64,000 bases of DNA from Prostheceraeus crozeri (taxonomy: Eukaryota; Platyhelminthes; Polycladida; Euryleptidae), in contig CAJQUW010008748.1 of assembly GCA_907163375.1 (NCBI GenBank), positions 124,001 through 188,000 on the forward strand, in the 5' to 3' direction. A program made the position numbers and the translations under genes. Of this stretch, positions 9,081 through 21,914 are shown piece after piece. The notes beneath the pieces are model-generated. The model did not search any database, was not told the origin of the DNA, and saw nothing but the letters and a program-made list of their open reading frames with translations. Each line of letters starts with the position of its first letter. The stretch's first letter is position 1.

Positions 9081-11094
9081 AGGTGAACCATATTTTAGCA
9101 TGAGTTAAAAAGACCAGGATGCCCTCTCAGAGTTCTGGGTACATTTTTATATACCGCAGTTTGCAATCAGTCCCAGTATATTGACAAATGAGTAGGGCCA
9201 CAGTAATATGAACTCAATTCATTGTCTGATGGGTGCTTACCGTAGTCTAGTTAAATCAGTTTTGCAAAGGCTGTTAATGACGTCCAGCTGATGTGTAAGG
9301 AATAACCTATGCCCGGTATTGATTGTGATATAGCTGAAGGGTGTGATGGAATATTTGTCGAGCATCATTACTTTCGTGCTTTCAGTACATTTCGCACAGC
9401 TCTAGCCGATGATTGAGGATGGCCAAAGCAAGCTCTCAACCACTAGTTTTTCTATATAACCAATTTTTCTTCCTGATGTTTGTTAAATCGGGATAATAGT
9501 CTACTGTAATAGACAGGCCAATTGCAACTAGCTTATTTTAACATCAACCTTTGTCAATTTGCTTCAATTTGGCTATAGGCTATGCGATCAACATCTTTTT
9601 CCCCCCGTCATGATTATATATTTATTTAGGCCTGCTTTTAGCTTTGATTCTTCTTTGTATCTGCATTTTTATGCACTACAAAACAATCGCTTCCACGTAG
9701 CATCCTACTTTCATCATACGATAATATTTCAATCATCAGTCAACACAATTCTTGATATCTGGTTTCTCTGATTTATTTAGGCCTATAGACTGTAGGTACA
9801 GCATAATAAAAGCCTATATAGTCGAGGCATTTCGTACAGGTACCAGTATCGGTACCGGGTAGATAGGCCCTAATCACAATCCCTTTCAAAATCGTGTCCA
9901 TGTGCCAAAATCATTGACCCATGTGCAAGTTGTTATTATATTGAGGGCTTGCATAAATTTTATCTGGAACATCCCTGATAGTTAAATCACCATGCAAGTA
10001 TCATGTATATCATACATGTATTGATTAGACAAGCACTGAGTATTTTGAAAAATCTCCCCTAAGTGCTGAGAAGTGTTCTTATCTCGTGGGTTCGAGAAGA
10101 CCTTAGTCCCTCGCTTCTTATAGGTAATTGAAGGAGCGTCCACGGTCCACAGGAGTCAAAAATTCATCGTTTTATTGTGGAACAGTAATCCACTTTTTGT
10201 CCATACTTGAAACACCACCGAATTTTTAGTCAGCGTGGTTCAAATCATTTTTCAGAGTTTCATGGTAGTTCATGTTTTATGTCGCACTAAAAAGAGCTCT
10301 TTTTAATCACTGGACGAAGATCGATCATGACTTCATGGAAAGCATGTTCTAAACATCGATGATGTGTGATTTATTCGTTCTTTGATATCAGTATTCAGAG
10401 GTTGAAATTGTCTTAAATACAGCATATTTGATGAAACGAGTTGCAAGCTTGTGCATTAAAACTCATGAAACAAATATTTATATCAGATATAAACACAAAA
10501 TATCGTATGCAGATATCAGGTTTTGGTTGCAAGATCACTCATGTATTGCTGATGGATTTATGCTTCCACTAGTGTCAGTGCATTTCTGGCTAGACAATGT
10601 GTTAGCGTTTGTTATAAGAGCGTGATGGCATGCTATAACTTATCCGGTGTAGATAACAGCAAGTAAAAGCATCATGTGTAATGAAGAAGCAGGATGTATA
10701 GTATGTATGTTAACTGGTTGGTGCGAATGTGATAACGATTGATCATCATTCGTGAAGTTCGACTAAGAGACGACGCCATATATTGATGCAAGAACTCCAA
10801 AAAGTTATAAAAAATAAGTCATTTCATGAAGTATAGTTTTGTCGGAGTTTTGAGGCTCATTTGTAGCAGCTCCTCGTCAAAAGAAAAAAATTACTGAGTG
10901 CAACTTCCTCAGTTATCGGCCTATTGAACTATATTGAGTCATTTAAGATACGCAGTTCTGATGATTTGTCTCACAATGTTTTTGCAGTCTCCAAGTATGT
11001 TCGGTTAAAATTAAACGAAAAAGTTCGTTCGAGAATGGGTATTTTATAATTTAAACAGTGTCACACAAAAGGCGTTTACGATAGTGCTGAAATA
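9081..11094. other. No gene recognised
   Basis: AT-rich, non-repetitive by eye. Short open stretches of 65-70 codons (9559-9771, 10428-10625) lack motifs and are not called. A B-box-like word near 10110 (GTGGGTTCGAGAAG) stands alone. Confidence 0.5.
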
Positions 11095-11560
11095 GTGAGG
11101 AGATTTACTTGTTTAGTTCCACAGGGTTCCGTGATCGGACCGCCTCTACACGGCTGACATTCCCTGTCTGATCTTAAACAACGGTCTAAAGGTTCACATC
11201 TACTCGGATGATAATTATCCATAGGCCCTGCTCGCCATCATCTTCTCCCGATCTTGAACTTCGACTGTCTCAGTTTGTCACCAAAGTTACATTTCTGACT
11301 GAATTCCAACAACCTTTAAGTCAATATTTCAAAGTTGTGTGGAGCTCATCAACGCGAAAACAACATCTAATTCCCTCCACTCCGATATTAATTGATTCGG
11401 TCTGTATCTTGCCTCGGACTAGTCTGTGACACAAGCGTCTGACAAGCTGTTTTTCAGCACTGCGGCAGATACGGCCCATCAAACGGTCGATCACGAGACC
11501 TGCAATACTGTCTTCCCTAAGTGTTAGTGCATGTATCACTTTATTCAATTCAAGAAGGTA
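11095..11560 (+). pseudogene. LINE reverse transcriptase fossil (CR1/L2/Jockey-like)
   Basis: Across shifting frames the plus strand reads VPQGSVIGPPL (from 11116), LYTADIP, LKVHIYSDDNY (the YxDD active-site box, near 11190-11217), SSTRKQHLIPSTPILIDSV, then CFSALRQIRPIKRSITRP and an ITLFNSR end. This is the palm-to-thumb order of non-LTR reverse transcriptases. At least three frameshifts and the lack of an endonuclease domain show a short, old, inactive fragment. Confidence 0.7.
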
Positions 11561-12009
11561 CTAAACTCTGGGTTTTTGCGTTATGTAATGACACAAAAAC
11601 CACATGATCATTTTAATGCATTGATTAATAGCTTTTGATGTAAAATTCTGCAACAGACGAAAAGTATCATGTGTATCGCGGAAAAGCTAGCGGTAGGCCT
11701 ATATTAAAATGTATTCGAAATTAAAATCATATTGCATTACAAATATCAAACATATTTAGCATGTGTGAAACATATTAAAAATAATCTTCTTGAAGGCCAG
11801 AACTTGTTATTTACAATATCGAGCACTTCAGTGATGAAGATTAAAGTATAATGACAAGGTTCGAGATGGTTGGTTATTAAAGTATAGGCTAAATGTTTTC
11901 CTCTATGCGATTGTCAACAACTATGCCGAATACCATGAAAAAGGTCGCCAGATCAGACCGCAGTTGCGAATGCGAGAAGCAGGCTTACTTATTAATCACA
12001 GCAGTGTCG
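11561..12009. other. No gene recognised
   Basis: AT-rich spacer between the LINE fossil and the mariner. It contains one TAGGCCTA word at 11694 and no other structure seen. Confidence 0.5.
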
Positions 12010-12011
12010 TA

Positions 12012-13397
12012 CGTGGGTTGACTGAAAAGTAATGCCTCCTAGTCTCTAAATACTTATTGAAACTTCCATATGTGTTCATTTCAGAAAATATAGCTTCCCA
12101 CAAGTATGCTTTATTATTATCTTTACATGGGTTATTACTTACTTTACCGTAAAACAGTAAAATATCGATTTAAAGAACAATCATTATTTTTCCACGTAAT
12201 CACCACCAGTCTGTGTGCATTTCCTCCAACGATGCACCAGTTTACGGAAGCCATCGAGAAAAAAATCTTTATGTTAGCTCTTACCCATCTTCTGACTTCT
12301 TTCTGAAGCTCCTCACTTGTTTGAAAGCGAATCCCATGGAGATGCTCTTTCAACTTCGGAAACAAGTGAAAGTCACAAAGCGCAAGATCTGGGCTGTATG
12401 GTGGATGGGAGAGGAGTGAATAATCCAGTGCACTGATGGCTTCAATGGTGGCATGGGCGGTGTGAGGTCGTGCGTTGTCGTGGTGCAATATAATCTTCTT
12501 ATTTCTCCGAACCTGACGTAATCGCGCTTTCAAAGCCTTGAGATTTGAGATGTATCGAGCAGAGTTTATCGTCGTTCCATGCTCTAGAAAATCGATGTGA
12601 ATGACACCACTCACGTCCCAAAACACAGTGGCCATCACTTTCCCGGCGGATGATTGGGTCTTGAATTTTTTCCTAGTGGGGGATCCACGATGACGATATT
12701 CCATCGACTGGCGCTTTGATTCAGGTTCATAATGGTGCACCCAAGTTTCATCCGAAGTCACGATGCTGTGCAAGAATTCATCTTCAGACTCGTATCGCAG
12801 CAAATTTTCTTGACAAATTCGAAGTCTTGTTTGTTTCATGTCCGGTGTGAGCATACGAGGTACCCACCTAGCACACACTTTCCGGTAGTTTAGACTGGCA
12901 CTAATGTGTCCAACACGTTCTTGAGAGATCTCTAGCACTTCAGCAATCTCTCGCTGAGTGATTCGACGATTGTCTTGGATCATGCCATCCACCGAGTCCA
13001 TGTGATGGTCATCAGTGGCACAGACAGGGCGCCCACTTCGATGTTTGTCTTCAAGATCGAGGCTTCCAGCATCCACCTCCGAACTTCTGCGTGCCCATCG
13101 TCGAACATTACTGACATCCAGACATCGTGAGCCATAAACATTGACCAATCTTTGATGGATTTCGACGGGAGGAACCCCTTCAGCAGTTAAAAATTCGATG
13201 ACAGCACGTTGTTTGATTCGTACCGACAACTGTGCATTTCAAGATTGCTCATGATGACACAATGCACAGTAAAATGGAAGCAACAAGTTAGATAGTCACG
13301 TGCACGCAGCTATTCGATTTGAATCAATATATATGGTCATAACGCGCGCTTTGAATGAATGACAATAGTGAAGGCATTACTTTTCAGTCAACCCACG
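12012..13397 (-). mobile_element. mariner transposon, near full length
   Basis: This 1386-bp element has 26-bp perfect terminal inverted repeats that start CGTGGGTTGACTGAAAAGTA (12012-12037 and 13372-13397). It is flanked on each side by TA (12010-12011 and 13398-13399), the mariner target duplication. It carries one minus-strand transposase gene that fills most of its length, and size and structure are typical for mariner. The perfect TIRs suggest fairly recent activity of the family. Confidence 0.95.
12184..13252 (-). pseudogene. mariner transposase (DD34D), two frameshifts
   Basis: The main open frame (13229 down to 12144) contains the N-terminal paired-type DNA-binding region and WVPRMLT. 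The catalytic residues are D160 (TSDETWVHHYEPE), D251 (HHDNARPHTA) and D286 (YSPDLALCDFHLFPKL), with exactly 34 residues between the last two, so it is a DD34D mariner transposase. It has no ATG in its own frame at the start. ATG at 13250-13252 begins MSNLEM in another frame, so a small indel lies near 13235. Near the C-terminus a 7-A run (about 12259-12265) shifts the frame. In the shifted frame the family-typical ending LDGFRKLVHRWRKC and a stop at 12184-12186 appear. The total of about 355 codons equals normal mariner length. All catalytic residues are intact but the two shifts probably inactivate this copy. Confidence 0.93.
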
Positions 13398-13399
13398 TA

Positions 13400-14994
13400 C
13401 ATTCATTGAAAACATCTGATGAATTTTTTGAAGACAGTGGTTATCTTATTGGCTTAGAGATTTTGTTATCTGGAGGTATTCGCAGTCGGCAGGGAGTGCA
13501 TCCGGACTAAAAGTATCACAACGCTCTAACAAAAGTCTCAGCGAATCCTATAATATGGTAGTAGTGATACAGAATCTTAATGTTGGGACTTGGAATCATA
13601 ATCTTGATGCTAGGATAGTATGATGATTTGAATTCATCAAGTCAATCAGGACACCATTTTCTGGACATTCAAAAATGTTTAATAATACTGCAAATTAACA
13701 GGGACATGGAGGAACGTGACTAAAAGTTTGAGCAGAGGTCAGTCAATTGGCGACAATTCTGTACAATGATACACGAGGAAACGATGTTACTATACATCAG
13801 GCTACTACTTTGTCGGAGTCCAATGTGTACTCCGAAACCCATACTACACTTGTTGATATATTCACATAGATAGCAGACTAAGAAAAGTCAACCAGTAGTC
13901 CCAATGTTTATCCACAGGTTACTAGAGGCCAATCGGATGCAATATGTTCGATATCGCAGCTGAAATGTAATCGACATTGAAAACAGGCAGGTAAGTAGTA
14001 TGATATGAACTATAAACAACGATATCTTAATGTAAAATGTTGGGTGTAAAAAACTGCAAAGTCATTGCTTGTGTTATGAATCATTGTTCTGTCCGACTCA
14101 ATTCTAGGAACACTTGGATTTCCTTCCTTGCTCGGTCAAATTTTGTCGAACTTCTGTGTAATAGTCTACATCAGCTATGACTTCACATGTCGCATTTGAA
14201 GACACCTGTTTGTTAGCAGATTCTCATGACGAGTATGCATCCATTTACATAACCTGTGGCTTTCCGAGTTAATCTCCTTGAATGAGGGCTTATTCGTTGA
14301 AGTATTATCGAAAAGTGAGAAGTCCATCGAATGAAACGGACGAACACTATAGTCTACGTATGTACTGCTTCTGTAATGAATCATTGTGCCATCTCTCAGT
14401 GGAATTCAGTTTTCGGTCCTTGTTTATTGAAGTTACTCTGCATGGTTTCTAAATTCCAAAACCCACTGGAATAGAACAGAACACACAATATATCCTCTGA
14501 TTGTGATTGCTGATGCAGTGCAAAGTTAATGTCAGTTACAACCGATAATTAGTCGAAAAACTCTCCATGTATTTATTTAGTAGAAGCTGCTTTGTAATAT
14601 TTCACTGGTGGTCTCATTTCTTTGTTGAAGTAGGCATGAAGAAGTATCCATCATCGCAATGCTTACTGAGACCGCATTCCAGAATTGCAAGCAATTTCTG
14701 TCACAGTGTGTAGCTGCCTAAATGGAGATGTTGGAAGTATTCGAATTGGTCATCAACATCAGTCTACAGAGCTTGCAATCATGTCAAAAAATCTGTCAAT
14801 CTATTCAAAAAATAAATATTTACAAAAAGCAGCAAACATAAAAATGCAAGAAGATAGATAATTATTCTAAATAAAATCCGGCTGAAAGCTAAATCAAAAA
14901 CAATTTTTTGTTCCGTCACCGTTTTCACCTCATCGTGGAGGCTTTTCAGAGGGAGTGAATTTATTACAAAATAAGACAGTATGCAAATTCAAAA
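13400..14994. other. No gene recognised
   Basis: No coding motifs. One small perfect hairpin, TCGGAGT..ACTCCGA, is seen near 13815-13838. Frames on both strands are short. Confidence 0.5.
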
Positions 14995-15279
14995 TTAACA
15001 CTGGCTGAGTTTAGGCTTCAACATAGAAATAAAGGCATTCTCCCTACGTTCACGCATCAGTTTTGACGCGCTAGGACTACTTAGTTTGTAGATTGGAGCC
15101 GCTTTGAATTTTACAACTAAGTCATTGGCACATATGGATATGTGTCGGCTTTTGTGTAGTATAGCACGTTTTGAATGTGTAATTTGTTGTCTATGAACTG
15201 TTAAGCGGTTTCTAAGCATATCACCTGTTTGCCCAAGGTAAACTTCGTGGCAACCTTCACAAGAGGGGATGAAAATCAA
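14995..15279 (-). pseudogene. GIY-YIG endonuclease fragment, probably from a Penelope-like element
   Basis: The minus strand reads IPSCEGCHEVYLGQTGDMLR followed by NRLTVHRQQI and, at the end, RERRENAFISMLKPKLS. The C-x2-C then VYLGQT and RNRL..H pattern is the GIY-YIG nuclease module found at the C-terminus of Penelope-like retroelements (and some other mobile proteins). No in-frame ATG exists and stops lie immediately upstream, so only the last domain remains. The reverse-transcriptase part was not found nearby. Assignment to Penelope is an inference from the family's usual ending. Confidence 0.6.
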
Positions 15280-15413
15280 GGAGGTTCACTATGCTGTTAG
15301 CAGTAAGAGTGAATTATCAGATAATCAGCATCTAGCAGCTTGATTTTGAATATTCATCGTGCCGCTTCTACTGAACTTTCCACCGTATGTATATATTCTA
15401 GCATGGTGATTCA

Positions 15414-15560
15414 ACAGACGTAAAACAGCTGTGCGTCTTGGTGGATTTGAGCCACCGACCTCTGGTATTTTAGGCTAGCTCTCTACCAACTGAGCTATGT
15501 ACGGGCGACAGTGTGACGTAAGAAGAAGGAAGAAGATTGAAGAATCTGCGTAATCCAATC
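15414..15560 (-). repeat. tRNA-derived SINE
   Basis: On the minus strand from about 15506, TAGCTCAGTTGGTAGAG is a perfect A-box region (about 15481-15497). GGTGGCTCAAATCC (15443-15456) is a B-box. The acceptor ends do not pair, so this is not a functional tRNA. A GAAGAAGGAAGAAG tract follows at about 15521. A partial copy with the same 33-bp leading sequence and the same GAA-rich tract, but without the tRNA-like part, is at 40031-40095. Confidence 0.6.
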
Positions 15561-18500
15561 AGATGGCTTCATCCACTGAGACAACATGGCTTCAACCGTC
15601 AAGCCAAACTAATACCAAGATATCAGTAATTCTGAGCTAGCATTATACTCTGAGACTGTCTTGGTCCTGCGGAACTTTGTCTATTGACATTTGTAAAACA
15701 GCAGCTTATCTTTTTTTAGTCAACAGTTTGGAAATTGTAATGTCTGATACTGCCGGGGGCCACTCGTTGGTCACCACACCACTGATTTGCAGGGACAGCT
15801 GTCAGTATTTCGTCTGACATTGCCAACTAGTTTCATAGTGCTTTAGTAGAAAACTTAAGTTATTTTAAATTTAATCAAATTTTGATTTAATTCAACATAT
15901 AATTTTCAATTTAAGTTAACCAACTTTGATTCAATCACCTCTGTTGTTGTCCCGGCGAACCAAATGTACTTTTCGAAAGAGATGCGTGTCCCGGTTTTTC
16001 AGCATCTCAGTGTTGGAATTTAGCTTCATTTTTTCATTTCTATTTAGTCAAAAATGAGATATTATTGTTTATATGAAGATCCCTCCATAAGGACATTATT
16101 GCGGGAAAATACAATTTTACTTAGTTCGTGTTCATGATCGCATGAACATTATCTAAGTCAAGGAAAACGATCAATACAGAAAAATGCATGCATTTTAACA
16201 TGCAATGCATTATTATATATGTTATTTTAACAATGCAGAAAACATGTATTACATGGTATTGAAAAATCAAATGTTGCATAGTTCAGGTGAAGATAGCCCA
16301 ATTGTATTGTTGATTGCACGTAGTTTTTCGGGAGAATTTGCAGATACATGTACAGGCATACAGCTGCTGTATGGATGAGTATGTCGTGAGAATCTATTCT
16401 TCTACATACCTGAAAGTAACGAAGATGTAAACAAATTGTCAATAGAAATTACGCTGAATGAGATCATTTAAAGAAAATACTGAAAATGGCGAAAGCATGC
16501 AGTAAAAGTCAACTTCATATTAAAAACATGGATATTAATTGCAAAAAACAAGTTCCCTGTATTTTCCGATTGATTTTCTATTAGGGTTGCTCAAAAATTA
16601 AAAAGCAGACTGTACATTGGCGTCTTACGCCTTCAACGGTCAATAGAAACTATGTGAAGATCGAGATTAATAAATAAAAAATACCAATATGATCTCCCGT
16701 CACTTAGCCAACTTCGAAAACAAAGATTCCATGATTGTCACAATATGGGTTTGACGCTGTTACTCGTTGCAAAGTCCATAAATTATACCAAAATCCGCTG
16801 CTTATGTTAACAATTAACAGTTTTAGTAAAACAGCATGTACATAAGTAGATAAAAGGAACGCCTCTATCGGCTCTTCGTCATGCAAGGTGTCCCGGTTTT
16901 GGTTAAATAATGGTTTCTTTCGCTAAACGTGCGTCTTAAGACCCTAATTTAGCTCGGCTATCTAAATGTGATGTTTTTAAATGTTTATTCACTTTAACTT
17001 CCATTTTTCACTGCCTCAACATAGCAAGTGAGGGTATTTCATTATGTTGCATTAGCGGGAAATCAGGGAAGTTTATAGCATGCAAGTTGTGAATCATCTT
17101 AACAACTGCATGTGTCATTTGTCACCGCAGATTTTTTAGATACATTACGTTCTTCACAATGAATTTTTACTTTGCCGATATTTCCTAGTTCCTCACATTA
17201 TCCTAAACATCGTACTTGTGCATCATTAATTAACGCAAACGTTTCATTTTCCTGTTTGGCGTACCTGCGATTATCGATAATAAATTGCAAGTCCCATTTC
17301 AGTGTATTTAATCGTTTTCGTTCTGTAGTTCTCGACATAAACAAGTTACCGTGAATGCGTCTGAATCATCTGCTAGGGAATCGTGACATGACTCACTGTG
17401 TATGTGCAACGCTTGGTAGTCGTGAGATCTCAATGAGAATGATAGCCTCATTTGACCTTGTCTGACACTAAATGAGTCGACAGTAGAATTCTAAACTGTT
17501 TTGCGTTTTTCTGGAAACTATTAAGAACAGTTACTATATTATTGAATTACATAATCATGACTAAATGACAATTCATCCAGGTTCTTAAAGCGTGGGTTTC
17601 TCTTTCAGCTAACTGGCGAAAAATGGTCTAATTTGGAGTCAAGCAACTGGTGGCAAATCAATTTCAGTTGAAAGTACCAATTGTAGCAATACAAAACCAG
17701 AAATGTGAGTCTCTTTTTACTGAGCTATGTAAAGCATCACTTTTCAATAATGCCATCTTTGACTATGACGTGAAGCAACTATCACATACTTAGATACGGA
17801 AATTAGTGTTCGATAATATCGTCTCCAGCTATCTATCATTTTTTGTTATATTGTTATTGAACTGCACTGATTTCTTCGTAGCGCAAGAGACATATCTTGT
17901 AGATAGTCACGACACCTTCAACATGTGACCTCGGAACCTGTCGCTTCAGACATCATTTGCTGTGATATACGAGTACTACGTCAAGATGACTAGTAATACA
18001 AAGAAGCTGTGATTTTTGAAGATGCATCCCATTGAACACATTTTTCTAATAAGCATGCGCCTAGAAAAGCATCACAACTTTAAGGTTTCTGATGTTTTGA
18101 GGATATATGAATCGTGTTTCCCACTAGAAGACAGTGTGACTGTATCATAACAAACTCAAATCGGCCTGCTTCGTTTACTAATTTCCTGTATTTTGTTTTA
18201 ACTCGTGCTACATTTCTGTTTGCTCATTGGGTTTGTAGGTCCAATTATCTAAAATAATAATTATAGCAAAATGTTCTTTCAGCTAGCCTGTTTCATTTAT
18301 ATGATTATGAAAAATCAACGGGAGCGGGGTGGTTTTACATGTTGGTCGGATTGGCGCACTTACAGTACGTTCACTGCAGAGGAATTTATAAAAATGCTTA
18401 TCCTCCATTTATATAGCAAAGATAGTCAACAATGGCGAATGCCTTTGAGAAGGAACGAATGCTCGAAACTTCGGGCCAGATATTTTTTTACCTTTATTCG

Positions 18501-19896
18501 ATGGCAGTCCCAAGTAAGCAAAAAAGGAGGAATAAACCCTGCCGTTTTGCTGTCATTATGAAGCCTCACTTCAGTGGCATTACTGTATTCAATATCATTT
18601 ATTTACAATATTTAAATGTGTGTTTGGTATCGATTTTCCTTGTCATACGTATTTCATTCTGTAGTGAGCAAAAATTGAAATTTCACTAACATGAATCATC
18701 ACAATGAAGCTGAATTGATGGGTGAAACTTACATATATTTCCGGTGCGTCATTATTTTCTAAGTTTTTGAGTGAGAAGTTGGATTCTGCATCTTCCATTA
18801 GATTTCTTGTCAATCATCAAACGAAAATTTTCGTGTTGATAGTATAATGAAGGAAGTGACTTTTCCTGTCTTTGAAAATCATGCCAGTTGTGGTTGCCAT
18901 ATCATTAAGAGCAACAAATTGTCATTTTCGTATTTTCACTAGCAAAAACAGCAATAAAGAAGAACTTCTTTCTATCTACTGTCCAATCGACCGTCTTACT
19001 TAGAAATGAAGTTTGCTTTCAGTCGAGGTGTTATGAGTCTATGTTTTAATCCAGTCAAGCAGATTCATGTACTCACAAGCCTACATGGGAAGTTAGTCCA
19101 ATTGTTGCCGTTCGTGGAGGGAAATCCAATCGACGATCTCCACATGCATGTAAACATGGGACTACTTGATCTGATTGAGATATTTAGAAAGAGACCAGAC
19201 TATACTACGTATTAGACCATTCATTTTGTGAACTAAAAATAGTGAGAATGTGACATTTCCATCACGAATATGTGCGTAGTGGATAATGAGGTTATCGATT
19301 TTTTGCTACAATCTCAACGAAAGTAAATTACGGTTTCAAAGAAACATCAAGAAGTTAATCCTCAGCACAGCAGCATGATGTTATGTGACTTTAAGAGCAA
19401 GGATCACTTAGACGGCTCTGATGTCACTAAAATGTGTAAGTCACCTCAAACAATGTCGGAGGCATGGATGACGGCTGTTTTCACGGCGTGTCTGAAAATA
19501 GTTAGCGAAATATTGATTTCTAGCACTTAAGATGTCAAACCAACAAAGAGTGACAAAACCATAATAAAATTAAATATTCTGTTATTTTGAAGTAGCCCTC
19601 TTTCTTATTGGCGTCATTATTACTTTTATGTATTACCCGAAAGTGTCAAAAATTGAACCTCTAAATACCTAATCTTCATAATCTTTGACCATAACCTCAC
19701 TGACGATAACCCTTCATTTTACCAGATCATGAATTGTCATCTTGTATCATGACACATTTGGATCATATTTTAGCTTTTGAAACATAAATGACTTCAGAAC
19801 TTCATGAATTCGCATATGATGCATGGTTATTATGTGACATAACAAGTCGCTTTTTGAAATTCAAAGTGATAGCCATCTACTTCAAATTATCATGAA
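15561..19896. other. No gene recognised
   Basis: About 4.3 kb of AT-rich DNA. Open stretches such as 18271-18561 and 19006-19215 show no family motif and no splice context that can be defended. No inverted-repeat pair found. Confidence 0.45.
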
Positions 19897-21547
19897 GCTA
19901 CAAGCAGAGTTGGAAAAGTCGGAATTGGAATTGACGATATTTAAATCTACTGGAATTGGAATTGGAATTGACCTTGATAAACCTCAATTCCACTTTTTCG
20001 ATAGACCTGTGATAAATCTATTTGTACAAAAATTGAAATCACAGTACTCGGCCGTTGTGTTAACTGCACGCAAGGATAAGAAAGAGATAGATCGACAGAG
20101 GTAGCTTTATTCTATAGTTGAATAGAAGGTGTTTTTTGGGACTTCGATGGGCCAACAGCCCCGGACAATGTTATTTCAGCGATTGAGCAGACAATGAAAA
20201 GACAATCATCTTTGTTCAATCTGTTATTTAGTTATTTATCAAGTAAGATAATTAATCAAAATAAAGCAATTGTTGAATTTATTTCTTGATAGGATAAGCA
20301 CAAAAATTGGAGATTAACTTAATTGTTGCACACACGAAAAGCAATTGGTTTGGAAAGAGGAAAATTAAAGCTGCAGCAACCCGCTGTCAGTTCAAATCAC
20401 AATATAGACAGTGTCAACAAATTATTCTAATAATTAATGATTCAATTAAAATGGCAATTACATGAACTATTATTCAACTTCCAATCACAACAATTAACAA
20501 TATCAATCTTTAAGACTATAGTTATATAGATACTATACGCAACGATAAAAGATACACTTTACACTTACAGTTCACCTCTTAATGTTGAATTCACTTCAAT
20601 TCGATCGGACTCACTTATACCAAAATAATATCATAAATATCAGTGTCACTTATACCGTCAATCTTCAATCGCGCTCGCTGATGTGTTGCCGTATACGCTG
20701 CTGTGTTGTTGTTCGCTGGCAGGCAGGCAGTTGTTATTACTTCTGTAGTTATGTTACACGTACCGCGAGAGCCCGGAGTTCTTCTAACTGCTACTAAAGA
20801 TGTCGTATGTGTTGTTGTTGGTAGTTGTTGTTGTGTCAATTTCTCATCGTTTCTAACTTATACAAATTTTTGAGACTTGACGATAAAACCACTTTCTTTT
20901 GAAAATTGAATGAGTTTCCTTTAATCTCTGTTCGTTAGCTTTCAATCCAACCACATTTCGTTCTTATCACGGAATTTTTAATCTCCTTTTTTAACATGGG
21001 TCATTAATCAGATTTCATGATATCATTTTTATCGTCGGTTTTTCTTTCATCAACAATCACGTTATTCGCACACTGAATTTCTTTCTTCTGTCAGTTTATT
21101 AATATATTTATTCACATCTCATCTCTCTCAGCGTGTGATTCTTTGCTGACCGTTAACTTTCTTTTCTTCTTTTCACGAGATATTGAATATCTCGTTTACG
21201 AAACGAAAATGGCGTAGACTGACCGGTTACATATATACATGTACACAAGAAATATGAACTATGAACATGAAAACGCACATAGGAACGACGCAGGGAACGG
21301 CACACAGGAACAACGAGGATAGGATAAGGGCACATGGGTGAGATTGAAACGAACAAACGTTAGATACATTAACATAAGACGCTATACGCGACATGCAATT
21401 ATCGGAATTGAATCTTATTATGGAATTGGAATTGAATTGAACTGTTTCGACTGGAATTGGAATTGGATTTGGAATTGAAATTTCTGCTCCGGAATTGGAA
21501 TTGGAATAAAAAAATTTCAATGGAATTTTTCCAGCTCTGGCTACAAG
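19897..21547. mobile_element. Non-autonomous hAT-type element with GGAATTG-rich ends
   Basis: The element 19905-21539 (1635 bp) starts CAGAGTTGGAAAA and ends with the inverted CAGAGCTGGAAAA. It is flanked by a perfect 8-bp duplication GCTACAAG (19897-19904 and 21540-21547). CAG-starting TIRs and 8-bp duplications define hAT. Just inside both ends lie runs of GGAATTG (about 19919-19972 and 21404-21506), plausible transposase-binding repeats. No transposase domain is recognised inside, so it is probably mobilised in trans. Confidence 0.82.
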
Positions 21548-21914
21548 TCACAATCAAGCAGATGCAAATTGGCATAAGCAAAAGAAACTGACTTATGCCT
21601 CTGCTCAGCGTTCATGAGAATTGGGCATGTGGCCAATTCAATTTCTTCCTACATTTGCACACGATAGTCAATCAATATTCCTCAACCAGTACATTGCACT
21701 TTTATTTAATTGCTGGACTGTTGGAAAGTGTCCGCCATTATTTGAAATGTAAGTAATTAACAAAATTCAAACGTCAATTCGATGGGCTTATTGCAGGAAT
21801 AATTGTAACACAAGATAAAAGTCGCAAATGCGATAGCTTATGTTGAACTTCAAACATGTTCTGTCAAAGTAATCAGAATGAAAATCATCTATGATTAATT
21901 CTCTCAGTAATTAA
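21548..21914. other. No gene recognised
   Basis: Short spacer between two hAT elements, with nothing seen. Confidence 0.5.

Noticed and set aside
13815..13838. Perfect 7-bp hairpin TCGGAGT..ACTCCGA
   Set aside because: Too short and isolated to call a terminator or RNA in a eukaryotic context.
15431..15506. tRNA gene on the minus strand
   Set aside because: A and B boxes are good, but the acceptor stem does not pair and the anticodon stem is poor. A SINE explains it and its partial copy at 40 kb.
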